A stretch of 43,585 nt of DNA from Oscillospiraceae bacterium (GTDB lineage Bacteria > Bacillota_A > Clostridia > Oscillospirales > Oscillospiraceae): the NCBI GenBank assembly GCA_017627975.1, contig JAGAFT010000019.1:1-43585 (forward strand). Reading direction: 5' to 3'. This document shows positions 8,334 to 16,267 of this stretch, piece after piece. The notes under the pieces were generated by a model that ran no database searches, was not told the origin of the DNA, and was given only the letters and a program-made list of their open reading frames with translations. The translations under genes and the position numbers were made by a program. Position 1 is the first letter of the stretch. Every line of letters starts with the position of its first letter.

Positions 8334-8723
8334 TCAGGCTTCCGGAGCGCCGGAAGGATAGCGGGCGAGAATCTTCTCAAAAGAGTCATTGCTGAGAGCG
8401 TGCTCCATGGAACAGGCTTCCTTCTCGGCGACCGCCTCGTCCACGCCGACAGACATGAGGAAGCGCTTGAGGTACACGTGTTTGGCATAGGTGGAGTCGG
8501 CAAGAGCAAAGCCCTCATCCGTGAGATGAAGCATTTTATCCTCGTCCATTCGGATCAGTCCCAGCTCGGCGAGCTTGCCGAGCTCTACGCTGACCGAAGG
8601 CCTGGAAATCCCAAGCCAGGAGGCAATATCCGTCGAGCGACAGAAGCCTTTTTTCTGGCGGATAATCAGAATGGCTTCCAGGTAGTCGTCTCTGGATTCA
8701 TTACGAAATGTTCTCTGACTCAT
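8334..8723 (-). CDS. DtxR/IdeR-type iron-dependent repressor (short form)
   Basis: A 129-residue metal-dependent regulator with an N-terminal winged helix (TDIASWLGISRPSVSVELGKL) and a metal-binding dimerisation domain. Ligand positions seen are His82 and the cluster Glu102-Ala-Cys104..Glu107-His108. This EAC..EH pattern matches the cysteine-containing site of DtxR and IdeR rather than the glutamate form of MntR, suggesting Fe(II) sensing. The SH3-like third domain of DtxR is absent. It lies 40 bases downstream of feoAB on the same strand with an AAAGGA site before the ATG, so it is probably cotranscribed with and represses iron uptake. Function is inferred from family and context. Confidence 0.85.
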   Translation of the reverse strand: MSQRTFRNESRDDYLEAILIIRQKKGFCRSTDIASWLGISRPSVSVELGKLAELGLIRMDEDKMLHLTDEGFALADSTYAKHVYLKRFLMSVGVDEAVAEKEACSMEHALSNDSFEKILARYPSGAPEA

Positions 8724-8763
8724 AAGTCACATCCTTTTATCGTTCTTTTTTACTATTAACGGC

Positions 8764-11109
8764 TCAGCCGAGGCCGAGCAGAAGGCCGATCAGACGCACC
8801 AGCAGTGCGGCAAGCCAGGCAATGGCGCACTGCCAGAGGACAACGCCGACAGCCCAGCCGCGGCCAAGCTCCCGCCGGATGGCGGCGATGGCGGCGACAC
8901 AGGGCGTATAGAGCAGGCTGAAGACGAGCATGGACGCGGCGGCAAGAGGCGGCAGGACAGCGTTCACACAGGAGGCAAAGAGAACCTTCATGACGCTCAC
9001 GACGCTCTCCTTGGCCATAAAGCCGCTGATGAGCGAGGTGCAGATCCGCCAGTCCCCCAGCCCGATGGGACGCAGGAGCGGAGCAACCCATCCGGCCACC
9101 ATAGCGAGGATACTCTGCTGGGAGTCCGCGACGAAATTGAAGTGGAGATCAAAGCTCTTCAGGAACCAGACCACGATGGTGGCGATCAGAATCACGGAAA
9201 AGGCACGCTGCAGGAAATCCTTGGCCTTCTCCCAGAGCAGCTGGAGAACGTTGCGCGCACTGGGGAGACGGTAGTTCGGAAGCTCCATCACGAAGGGAAC
9301 CGCTTCCCCGCGGAAAAGCGTGTTCTTAAAAAGCAGGGCAACCAGAATCCCGATCAGAATGCCGAGAAGATAGAGGCCGGTCATCACCTGCCAGCCGTAG
9401 GCCGGGAAGAAGGCGCTGACAAAAAAGGCATAGATCGGGAGCTTTGCGGTGCAGCTCATGAACGGGGTCAGCAGGATCGTCATTTTGCGGTCACGCTCGC
9501 TGGGAAGGGTGCGGGTGGACATGACCGCCGGCACCGTGCAGCCGAAGCCGATGAGCATCGGGACGATGCTGCGGCCGGAGAGGCCGATCCTTCGCAGAAG
9601 CTTGTCCATGAAGAAGGCGACGCGGGCAATGTAGCCGCTGTCCTCCAGCAGCGAGAGGAAGAAGAAAAGCGTTACGATGATGGGCAGAAAGCTCAGCACA
9701 CTTCCGACCCCTTCAAAGATGCCGCCGACGACCAGACCGCGCAGGGCGGGATTGACATGCGCCGCAGCCAGCGCCGTGTCGGTCAGGTCAGTGAGCCAGC
9801 CGATTCCGGCGGCGAGGAGATCCTGCAGCCAGGCTCCGATTACGCCGAAGGTGAGGTAAAAGACCAGCGCCATGATGACAACGAAAAGGGGAATGGCGGT
9901 GTATTTGCCGGTGAGCAGGCGGTCAAGCCGCTGGCTGCGCAGATGTTCACGGCTTTCGCGGGGCTTGACAACACAAGCGGCGCAGACTTTGTTGATAAAC
10001 GCGAAACGCATATCCGCCATGGCCGCACAGCGGTCAAGGCCGCGCTCGTTCTCCATCTGCAGGGCGATATGCTCCAGCATCTCGGACTCGTTTGCATCCA
10101 GTTCCAGCTGTTCCAGGATCCGCCGGTCGCCCTCAATGAGCTTGCTGGCCGCAAAGCGGACCGGGATTCCGGCACGCTTGGCGTGGTCCTCAATCAGGTG
10201 AACGACCGCATGCAGACAGCGATGGACCGCGCCGCCCTGATCCTCGGGACCGCAGAAGTCCTGGCGCAGGGGCTTTTCCCGGTAGCGGGCGATATGGACC
10301 GCATGCCGGACGAGCTCGTCCACGCCCTGGTTTTTGGCGGCAGAGATCGGAACCACGGGGACCCCCAGCATGGCTTCCATCTCGTTGACCTTGACAACGC
10401 CGCCGTTGCCGGTGACTTCGTCCATCATGTTCAGGGCCACCACCATCGGCGTCTCCATTTCCAGAAGCTGCATGGTGAGGTAGAGGTTGCGCTCAATGTT
10501 CGTGGCGTCGACAATGTTGATGATTGCCCTGGGTTTTTCATTCAGAACAAAATCCCGGGAGACCAGCTCCTCGCTGGAATAGGGAGACATGGAATAGATC
10601 CCCGGAAGATCGGTGATCAGGGTGTTGGGCTGACCGCGGATGGCGCCGTCCTTGCGGTCCACCGTGACGCCGGGAAAGTTTCCGACATGCTGGTTGGCGC
10701 CGGTCAGCTGATTGAACAGGGTTGTCTTCCCGCTGTTCTGGTTTCCGACCAGAGCAAAGGTGAGCAGCGTATCATCCGGAAGCGGATCACCGGTTCCCTT
10801 GGGATGAAAGCGGCCCTCTTCGCCGAGTCCGGGGTGCTCGGATTCCCGGATCTGGGGCGGCCTGCTCTCCTGGGCGGGGAGTGCTTCAAGGGGCTCAACG
10901 TCAATCCGTGAGGCGTCATCCAGCCTCAGGGTCAGTTCGTATCCGTGGATGCGCAGCTCCATCGGGTCACCCATGGGCGCAAGCTTCACCACGGTCAGCG
11001 ACGCACCGGGAATCACACCCATATCGAGAAAATGCTGCCGCAGGGCACCCTCTCCGCCAACCCGGGAGACACGGGCGCTCTCGCCCGGTTTCAGTTCGGC
11101 AATGGTCAT
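8764..11109 (-). CDS. feoB: Ferrous iron transporter FeoA-FeoB fusion
   Basis: A 781-residue protein joining a FeoA SH3-like domain (about residues 1-75) to a complete FeoB. The FeoB G domain shows G1 GNQNSGKT (122-129), G3 DLPG (167-170) and G4 NMMD (227-230); the C-terminal half holds the multi-helix membrane domain with two Gate regions and the conserved GFGCTVPAVMSTRTL segment. It imports Fe(II) across the cytoplasmic membrane. The start at 11109 (MTIAELKPGE) matches FeoA N-termini; a second ATG ten codons upstream is in frame but has no good ribosome binding site. A promoter with a palindromic operator candidate precedes it and an iron-type regulator follows it. Confidence 0.95.
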   Translation of the reverse strand: MTIAELKPGESARVSRVGGEGALRQHFLDMGVIPGASLTVVKLAPMGDPMELRIHGYELTLRLDDASRIDVEPLEALPAQESRPPQIRESEHPGLGEEGRFHPKGTGDPLPDDTLLTFALVGNQNSGKTTLFNQLTGANQHVGNFPGVTVDRKDGAIRGQPNTLITDLPGIYSMSPYSSEELVSRDFVLNEKPRAIINIVDATNIERNLYLTMQLLEMETPMVVALNMMDEVTGNGGVVKVNEMEAMLGVPVVPISAAKNQGVDELVRHAVHIARYREKPLRQDFCGPEDQGGAVHRCLHAVVHLIEDHAKRAGIPVRFAASKLIEGDRRILEQLELDANESEMLEHIALQMENERGLDRCAAMADMRFAFINKVCAACVVKPRESREHLRSQRLDRLLTGKYTAIPLFVVIMALVFYLTFGVIGAWLQDLLAAGIGWLTDLTDTALAAAHVNPALRGLVVGGIFEGVGSVLSFLPIIVTLFFFLSLLEDSGYIARVAFFMDKLLRRIGLSGRSIVPMLIGFGCTVPAVMSTRTLPSERDRKMTILLTPFMSCTAKLPIYAFFVSAFFPAYGWQVMTGLYLLGILIGILVALLFKNTLFRGEAVPFVMELPNYRLPSARNVLQLLWEKAKDFLQRAFSVILIATIVVWFLKSFDLHFNFVADSQQSILAMVAGWVAPLLRPIGLGDWRICTSLISGFMAKESVVSVMKVLFASCVNAVLPPLAAASMLVFSLLYTPCVAAIAAIRRELGRGWAVGVVLWQCAIAWLAALLVRLIGLLLGLG

Positions 11110-11141
11110 AAAACGGGCCACCGTCCTTCCGTTAACCATTC

Positions 11142-11155
11142 ATAACGACTGTTAT
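11142..11155. promoter_or_regulatory. Candidate iron operator in the feoAB promoter
   Basis: ATAACGACTGTTAT is a perfect 5-4-5 inverted repeat starting at or just after the predicted transcription start (about 11156) of feoAB. Its position suits repression by the DtxR-type protein at 8334-8723. It does not match the actinobacterial DtxR box, so the assignment is inference. Confidence 0.5.
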
Positions 11156-11162
11156 TACGTGC

Positions 11163-11191
11163 ATTATATGCGGAAGTGCAGAAAAAGGCAA
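11163..11191 (-). promoter_or_regulatory. Promoter of feoAB
   Basis: Minus strand TTGCCT (11191-11186), a 17-base spacer and a perfect TATAAT (11168-11163). The -35 box lies in the tail of the cca terminator. Confidence 0.82.
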
Positions 11192-11221
11192 ACACTTTCT
11201 GAAAAGAAATTCAGAAAGTGT
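11192..11221 (-). terminator. Terminator of cca
   Basis: A perfect 12-pair stem (ACACTTTCTGAA at 11192-11203 with its complement at 11210-11221) and a six-base loop, followed on the minus strand by TTTGCCTTTTT. It starts 33 bases after the cca stop. The same T-rich tail contains the feoAB -35 box. Confidence 0.9.
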
Positions 11222-11253
11222 CGAAAAGAGCAAAGATGAAAAACAGACGAAGC

Positions 11254-12606
11254 TCAGCGCGCCCTGCCGCGCAGAAACGCAAGCGTCTGGGAGAGCGTGC
11301 TTTTCCGGTCAACGCCGGCAAGCTGCAGCCGGTGCGCGTAACGGAGGGCTTCGTGGAAGGAGGTTCCGGGCTGGAACCCGGCGGAGATCAGATCGGCCCC
11401 TGTCACATAGGGGACCGCCGTACGGGCACGAAACACCGCCAGGTGTTCCAGCAGTGCAGCCTCCGTTGCGGCATAGGTCTCCGGGGGGACACAGCTGCCG
11501 AGGGCGTCGGCCTTTGCCAGCAGAAGAAGATCCTCGGGGGAAACAGCGCGGTCGAACATCCGGCAGAAGGATTTTTCCCCGGCCCCCTGGGCGGTCAGCA
11601 TGTTCGGAAGCATGTGAAGTTCCACCATGTTCTTTACATAAGCTTTTCGCTTCTTCTCACCGGAGATGCGGGAAAGAAAGGTTTCGGCAACCGCAACCCC
11701 GGCGGCGTCGTGCCCGAAAGCGTGGAGACGGCCGTCGGCTTCGATGCCGGTGGTATCGGGCTTCCCGAGATCGTGACAGAGGGCGGCCAGCATCAGACCG
11801 AGGGGGTCGGATGCCCGCTCGCGCAGGGCGGCGGCCTGATCCAGAACCAGCAGGGTGTGCGCCCAGACATCCCCCTCCGGGTGATACTGCGGCGGCTGCG
11901 GAACTGCAATCAGTTTTTTCAGTTCGGGAAACCAGAAGTCCAGCTGGTCCATCCGGCGAAGCTCCCGGAAAAACACAGAGGGCCGTTCGGCCTTCATCAA
12001 GGCTTTTTCCAGTTCCCCGAAGATCCGTTCCGGAGGAAGGGCGGAGAGATCCATCCGCCGGCAGACCTGGACGGTCTCCGGCGCAAGGCGAAAGTCAAAG
12101 CGCGCGGCAAACTGGGCACCCCGCAGGACCCGAAGGGGATCTTCGGCGAAGCGCCGGTCGTCCATGTGCCGGAGAATATGAGCATCGAGATCGGCCCGCC
12201 CGCCGAAATGGTCCACAATCTCACCGGTCAGGATGTCCTGCATCAGAGCATTCACGGTGAAATCCCGACGGATTGCCGCCTGATAGGTCCCGATGAACGG
12301 GTCAAGAGTACAGAGAAAGTCCCGGTGACCGGCGCCGACAGCCCGCTCGGAACGGGGCATGGCGATGTCCAGCCGACAGCGGCGGAGCCCGAAAATGCCG
12401 AAGCTTTCGCCAAACGTCGTCATCTCCCCGAGGGAGGAGAGAATGTCGGTAAGCACCTGGGGCCTGATGCCGTGCACTTCAATGTCGATGTCCTTGTTTT
12501 CCCGACCGAGCAGCAGATCGCGCACGTATCCGCCGACAAAATAGGCCGTTCCGCCTTCCGCCCTGACCCGCAGGGCAAGCTCCCGCACCAGTTCAAGATC
12601 CGTCAT
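11254..12606 (-). CDS. cca: CCA tRNA nucleotidyltransferase with HD domain
   Basis: A 450-residue enzyme of the polA/CCA class II nucleotidyltransferase family that adds or repairs the 3' CCA of tRNAs. The head domain has GGYVRDLLLG and the metal-binding DIDIEV; the template-reading helices include RRDFTVNALMQD and EDPLRVLRGAQFAARF. The C-terminal part contains an HD phosphohydrolase motif (LCHDLGKP). The ATG at 12606 is preceded by GGGAGGTG; the frame extends 98 codons further upstream but past the promoter, so the longer form is rejected. It is a single-gene unit with its own promoter and terminator, divergent from the ADP-ribose pyrophosphatase gene. Confidence 0.93.
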   Translation of the reverse strand: MTDLELVRELALRVRAEGGTAYFVGGYVRDLLLGRENKDIDIEVHGIRPQVLTDILSSLGEMTTFGESFGIFGLRRCRLDIAMPRSERAVGAGHRDFLCTLDPFIGTYQAAIRRDFTVNALMQDILTGEIVDHFGGRADLDAHILRHMDDRRFAEDPLRVLRGAQFAARFDFRLAPETVQVCRRMDLSALPPERIFGELEKALMKAERPSVFFRELRRMDQLDFWFPELKKLIAVPQPPQYHPEGDVWAHTLLVLDQAAALRERASDPLGLMLAALCHDLGKPDTTGIEADGRLHAFGHDAAGVAVAETFLSRISGEKKRKAYVKNMVELHMLPNMLTAQGAGEKSFCRMFDRAVSPEDLLLLAKADALGSCVPPETYAATEAALLEHLAVFRARTAVPYVTGADLISAGFQPGTSFHEALRYAHRLQLAGVDRKSTLSQTLAFLRGRAR

Positions 12607-12638
12607 TCTCTCCACCTCCCATCCGGAAGAATACGGAA

Positions 12639-12667
12639 ATTCTATCACAGTTTTGCGCGGCGGGCAA
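12639..12667 (-). promoter_or_regulatory. Promoter of cca
   Basis: Minus strand TTGCCC (12667-12662), 17-base spacer, TAGAAT (12644-12639) with an upstream TG one base before the hexamer (extended -10). Confidence 0.78.
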
Positions 12668-12760
12668 GAGAGGGCGCACAGGGATGCGCCGGAAAGAAAA
12701 AAGAGGCACCGGCGCGGAGCGGAAGACACGGAGAGGGACGGGAAGAACGAGATTCCGACC

Positions 12761-12789
12761 TTGCGGGAAAACAGGGCGTATGGTAAAAT
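12761..12789 (+). promoter_or_regulatory. Promoter of the ADP-ribose pyrophosphatase operon
   Basis: TTGCGG (12761-12766), 17-base spacer, TAAAAT (12784-12789), about 37 bases before the ATG at 12827. Confidence 0.72.
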
Positions 12790-12826
12790 AATACCATTCA
12801 AATTCAGAAACAGAGAGGTTTTCCAT

Positions 12827-13390
12827 ATGGAAGAAAGAAAACTGAGAGAAATGCAGGTCGGGAGCGAAGAGATCTTTGACGGTGTGATTCTGCATGTCAT
12901 GCGGGATCAGGTGCAGCTTCCGAACGGACATCGGAGCATCCGCGAGGTCATCCGGCACGTCGGCGCGGTGTGCGTGGTTCCGGTGACGGCGGACGGAAAG
13001 GTGGTTGTGGAGCGGCAGTACCGTTATCCCATCGATCAGGTCATCACCGAAATTCCGGCCGGAAAGCTCGACAGCAAAGAAGAAGACCGCCTTCACGCGG
13101 CAAAGCGCGAGCTGATGGAGGAGACCGGAATCACGGGGGATACCTGGACGGATATGGGACTCTACTACGGCGCCCCGGCCTACTCGGACGAGAAAATCAC
13201 CATGTATCTGGTGCAGGATCTTCACATGGGCCAGCAGCATCTTGACGAGGATGAGTTCCTGAACGTGGAGTTTGTCCCCATGGAAGAGCTGGTGGAAGAG
13301 ATCCTCTCCGGAAAAATCACCGACGGGAAGACCCAGGCGGCGATCCTGAAAGCTTCCATGCTGATGAAGAGACAGAACAGAGCGGAATGA
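12827..13390 (+). CDS. nudF: Nudix hydrolase, ADP-ribose pyrophosphatase type
   Basis: A 187-residue Nudix enzyme. The full Nudix box is present from Gly-Lys-Leu-Asp through REL-MEETGI (residues about 80-102), binding the divalent metal. The preceding REVIRHVGAVCVVPV and the downstream APAYSDEKITMYLVQDL match the ADP-ribose pyrophosphatase subfamily (cleaving ADP-ribose to AMP and ribose-5-phosphate). The ATG at 12827 follows GAGAGG; the frame continues upstream into the divergent promoter region and that extension is rejected. The stop codon overlaps the start of the glycosyltransferase gene (ATGA at 13387-13390), so the two are translationally coupled. Confidence 0.92.
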   Translation: MEERKLREMQVGSEEIFDGVILHVMRDQVQLPNGHRSIREVIRHVGAVCVVPVTADGKVVVERQYRYPIDQVITEIPAGKLDSKEEDRLHAAKRELMEETGITGDTWTDMGLYYGAPAYSDEKITMYLVQDLHMGQQHLDEDEFLNVEFVPMEELVEEILSGKITDGKTQAAILKASMLMKRQNRAE

Positions 13391-14919
13391 GAGACACGGC
13401 GGATATGGAAAAACTCAACGTCTGTCTCATCAACGATTCCTTCCCGCCGGCCATCGACGGGGTGGCGAACGCGGTGACCAACTACGCCCAGATCATTGCG
13501 CGGGACTACGGCTCGCCCACGGTGGTGACGCCTTATTACCCGAACGCGGACGACTCGGTCTACCCCTTCCCGGTGGTGCGCTATCCGAGTGTGGACATGA
13601 CCAAACTGGTGGGCTACCGGGCCGGACTTCCGTTTTCGCCGGAGATCACCACAAAGCTGGAAAAGGCGCACTTCGACATCATCCACAGCCACTGCCCGAT
13701 TACCTCCACCATGCTGGCACGATCGGTGCGGGCCCGGCTGGACGTGCCGCTGGTGTTCACCTATCACACCAAGTTCGACATCGACATCGCCAACGCGATT
13801 CGCTCCAAACGGCTTCAGGAGGAGGCCGCGAAGATCCTGGTGGAAAACATTTCGGCCTGCGACGAGGTCTGGACCGTCTCCAACGGCGCGGGAGAGAACT
13901 TGAAAAAGCTCGGCTACCGGGGCGATTACATCGTCATGCCCAACGGGGTTGACTTCCCGCGGGGACGGGTATCGGAGACCCTGGTTGATGAAGTGACAAA
14001 AGGCTATGACCTGCCCCCTCATGTGCCGGTTTTCCTGTTCGTCGGGCGGATGATGTGGTACAAGGGCATCCGCATCAGCCTGGACGCGCTGAAAAAACTG
14101 TCGAACAGGGGATTCGACTTCCGTATGGTGTTTATCGGCGGCGGGAGCGACAAGAAGGAGATTATTGCCTACACGAAAAAGCTCGGACTCGCCGGAAAGG
14201 TGTTTTTTGCGGACCCGATCCATGATCGGACGCGAATCCGGGCCTGGTACTGCAGGGCGGATCTCTTCCTGTTTCCGTCCACCTTCGACACCAACGGCCT
14301 GGTGGTGCGGGAGGCGGCCGCCTGCGGACTCGGCAGCGTCCTTGTCGCGGGCAGCTGCGCCGCGGAAGATACGACCGACGCGGTGAACAGCATCCAGATC
14401 GATGAGAATGCAGACGCCATGGCGGCCGGACTGGAGAAAGCCTGCCGAAACCCCGGGAAAATGAAGGAAATCGGCGAGGGAGCGCAGCGGGACATCTATA
14501 TCTCCTGGGACACCGCCGTCAAAGGGGCGGTAGAGCGCTACGGCACGGTGATTGAGAACTACAAGGCGGGACGTTATCCCAAACATGAAAAACCGCAGGA
14601 TGAAATCTTCCACGGGATCGGGGAGCTGATGAACCTGATCGGCACCAGCGAGCTGCGGCGGAAGGAAATCCGCGACAACCTGGCCGGGATTCTGGAGAAC
14701 GGACGTCCGAAGATGGAATGGCTGCACCCGTTTGACTCCAGCGTGACGGACGCGGTATTCCGGCCGATGAAGCAGGGAATGAGCGACTGGATGAAAGAGA
14801 TGGGAAGCGGCCTCAACGACTGGTATACCGGCATGGAAAGCGAGACCAGACGGCGGAGCGAAGAACTGAAGACGACGATACAGGACGGACTGGAAGAGTA
14901 CTACGATATCTTCCTCTGA
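13387..14919 (+). CDS. GT4 family glycosyltransferase, diacylglycerol glucosyltransferase-like
   Basis: A 510-residue retaining GT-B glycosyltransferase. The N-terminal acceptor domain starts CLINDSFPPAIDGVANAV and contains FTYHTKFDIDIAN; the donor domain contains VMPNGVDF, FLFVGRMMWYKG and FPSTFDTNGLVVREAAACG, where the first acidic residue of the usual E-x7-E motif is Asp. These features fit the GT4 branch that includes glycolipid-forming diacylglycerol glucosyltransferases, but the substrate is not proven. An approximately 120-residue C-terminal extension of amphipathic, charged helices is beyond the core fold. The start overlaps the previous gene's stop; a second ATG six codons later is also possible. 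Confidence 0.86.
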   Translation: MRDTADMEKLNVCLINDSFPPAIDGVANAVTNYAQIIARDYGSPTVVTPYYPNADDSVYPFPVVRYPSVDMTKLVGYRAGLPFSPEITTKLEKAHFDIIHSHCPITSTMLARSVRARLDVPLVFTYHTKFDIDIANAIRSKRLQEEAAKILVENISACDEVWTVSNGAGENLKKLGYRGDYIVMPNGVDFPRGRVSETLVDEVTKGYDLPPHVPVFLFVGRMMWYKGIRISLDALKKLSNRGFDFRMVFIGGGSDKKEIIAYTKKLGLAGKVFFADPIHDRTRIRAWYCRADLFLFPSTFDTNGLVVREAAACGLGSVLVAGSCAAEDTTDAVNSIQIDENADAMAAGLEKACRNPGKMKEIGEGAQRDIYISWDTAVKGAVERYGTVIENYKAGRYPKHEKPQDEIFHGIGELMNLIGTSELRRKEIRDNLAGILENGRPKMEWLHPFDSSVTDAVFRPMKQGMSDWMKEMGSGLNDWYTGMESETRRRSEELKTTIQDGLEEYYDIFL

Positions 14920-14932
14920 TGACGGTGACCGG

Positions 14933-16132
14933 ATGAAAGGATGGAAAGGCGCCGCGGTCCTGCTGGTGCTGATCCTGGCGCTGGGCGGAATTCTTCTGTC
15001 GCGGACGGGCAGGCTTCCGGGAGCACAGCGGGAGGGCAGCACCGCGGCGGAAAAACAGAGTCAAGACAGCGGGGCGCTGCGGGAGAGCGAAGAATCCGAA
15101 GGTGAAAACACAGCCGGAAACCCGGAAGCAGAGGCCGCGCCTCCTTCGGCAAGCCCCGAACCGACGCCGGCACCGACCCCGACCCCAAAACCGCTGCGGC
15201 CGATCAGGCTGACGGAAACGGATCTGCCGGAGGAGCTTCTGCGCCCGGCGGAGCATCGGGGAACGGTACTGGAGGAGGATTATCCCACGAGGGACATGGT
15301 GTCGGATGTGCCGGATCGGATCAACAAGGATGTGACGGTGTATCTTCCCTACGGCTATGACCCGGAGAAACAGTACGATGTGCTGATCCTGCTGCACTGT
15401 GCCTGGGCGGATCACCGCTTCTGGCTGGGGCAGGAGCGAAACTACGGAAGCGAAGAGGCGCCGGTCCCGGTCTCCGTGCCGAACCTGCTGGATCGGATGA
15501 TCGAAGAAGGGTACTGCAGGCCGCTGATCGTGGTGAGCCCCTGTATCTATCTCTATGACCGCCAGCCGAGCAATGCCGGAAACGGATACGACTATGAGCA
15601 GTTCGAACAGGAGATCGGAACCGACTTTCTCCCGTGGATTGCGGAAAACTATGGGACCTATGCCGCGGATGGAAGCCCGGAAGCCCTGCGGGCGGCAAGA
15701 GAGCACTTCGGCGTGCTCGGAGCAAGCTTCGGGGCCTATGCGGAATATTTCTGCGTAATCGGCGAAAACTTTGACCTGCTGGCCTGGTACTGCTTCTGCG
15801 GCGGAGGAGAGATCGAGCCGTGGCACCTGGCGGAGCGCTGGACGGAAAACGGGACAGAGGAACTGCCGCTGCGGATGCTCTACATCTGCGAGGGGGAATT
15901 TGACGACCGCTACGGCCCGGAGATCTCCTATCACAATCTGCTGACCTTCGGAGGCCCTTTTAACGAAGAGAATGTGAAGTTCACCCTGGTGCAGGGCTGG
16001 GGACATGAGGACCACAGTTACCTTGTCGGCCTGTACAACAGCCTGCAGATGTTCTTCCGGGAGACCGAAGCGGAAGAATCGGGGCAGGGGCAGAGCAGCG
16101 AATACCATCACACGGCTGTGCCGCCGGCATAG
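14933..16132 (+). CDS. Membrane-anchored or secreted CE1-like esterase
   Basis: A 399-residue extracytoplasmic alpha/beta hydrolase. Residues about 5-22 form a hydrophobic signal or anchor with no cysteine lipobox; residues 25-88 are a disordered, acidic then Pro/Thr-rich linker. The catalytic domain resembles bacterial feruloyl and acetyl-xylan esterases (CE1): nucleophile Ser265 in GASFG, likely acid Asp324 or Asp325 in GEFDD, and His358 or His361 in GHEDHS. It would remove acyl groups from a polysaccharide outside the cell. It follows the glycosyltransferase by 13 bases and precedes a sugar phosphorylase locus. Its stop codon is inside the terminator hairpin. Substrate unknown. Confidence 0.8.
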   Translation: MKGWKGAAVLLVLILALGGILLSRTGRLPGAQREGSTAAEKQSQDSGALRESEESEGENTAGNPEAEAAPPSASPEPTPAPTPTPKPLRPIRLTETDLPEELLRPAEHRGTVLEEDYPTRDMVSDVPDRINKDVTVYLPYGYDPEKQYDVLILLHCAWADHRFWLGQERNYGSEEAPVPVSVPNLLDRMIEEGYCRPLIVVSPCIYLYDRQPSNAGNGYDYEQFEQEIGTDFLPWIAENYGTYAADGSPEALRAAREHFGVLGASFGAYAEYFCVIGENFDLLAWYCFCGGGEIEPWHLAERWTENGTEELPLRMLYICEGEFDDRYGPEISYHNLLTFGGPFNEENVKFTLVQGWGHEDHSYLVGLYNSLQMFFRETEAEESGQGQSSEYHHTAVPPA

Positions 16133-16142
16133 CCGTGTTTTC
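16110..16142 (+). terminator. Terminator overlapping the end of the esterase gene
   Basis: ACACGGCT (16110-16117) pairs with AGCCGTGT (16131-16138), followed by TTTTC. The TAG stop (16130-16132) is in the 3' arm, so the last codons of the gene form the hairpin. Confidence 0.75.
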
Positions 16143-16173
16143 AGAAAACGGGAAACCCGACTGCGGACAGATT

Positions 16174-16199
16174 CGCAAAAATAGACAAGAAGAGGCAGG
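16174..16199 (+). promoter_or_regulatory. Candidate YesN-type operator upstream of the GH94 gene
   Basis: A 26-base A-rich motif with core AGACAAGAA that matches 21865-21890 at 21 of 26 positions. Each copy ends 33 bases before the first base of its -10 hexamer. Within the motif, RCAA-type units recur every 10 bases, as expected for AraC-family half-sites on one face of the helix. Confidence 0.65.
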
Positions 16200-16231
16200 A
16201 TTGACGGTTTTCTTTTCCCTCCGGCCCGTCG

Positions 16232-16237
16232 TATAAT
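16232..16237 (+). promoter_or_regulatory. -10 box of the GH94 promoter
   Basis: A perfect TATAAT 31 bases before the start codon. The best -35 at a 17-base spacing is only TTTCTT; TTGACG at 16201 is 25 bases away and cannot serve. A good -10 with no -35 suggests activator dependence. Confidence 0.65.
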
Positions 16238-16267
16238 GAAAGCAGTATGGGACGGGAGGAAGAAACA

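Noticed and set aside
16201..16237. TTGACG at 16201 as -35 of the GH94 promoter
   Set aside because: The spacing to TATAAT is 25 bases, far from 16-18.
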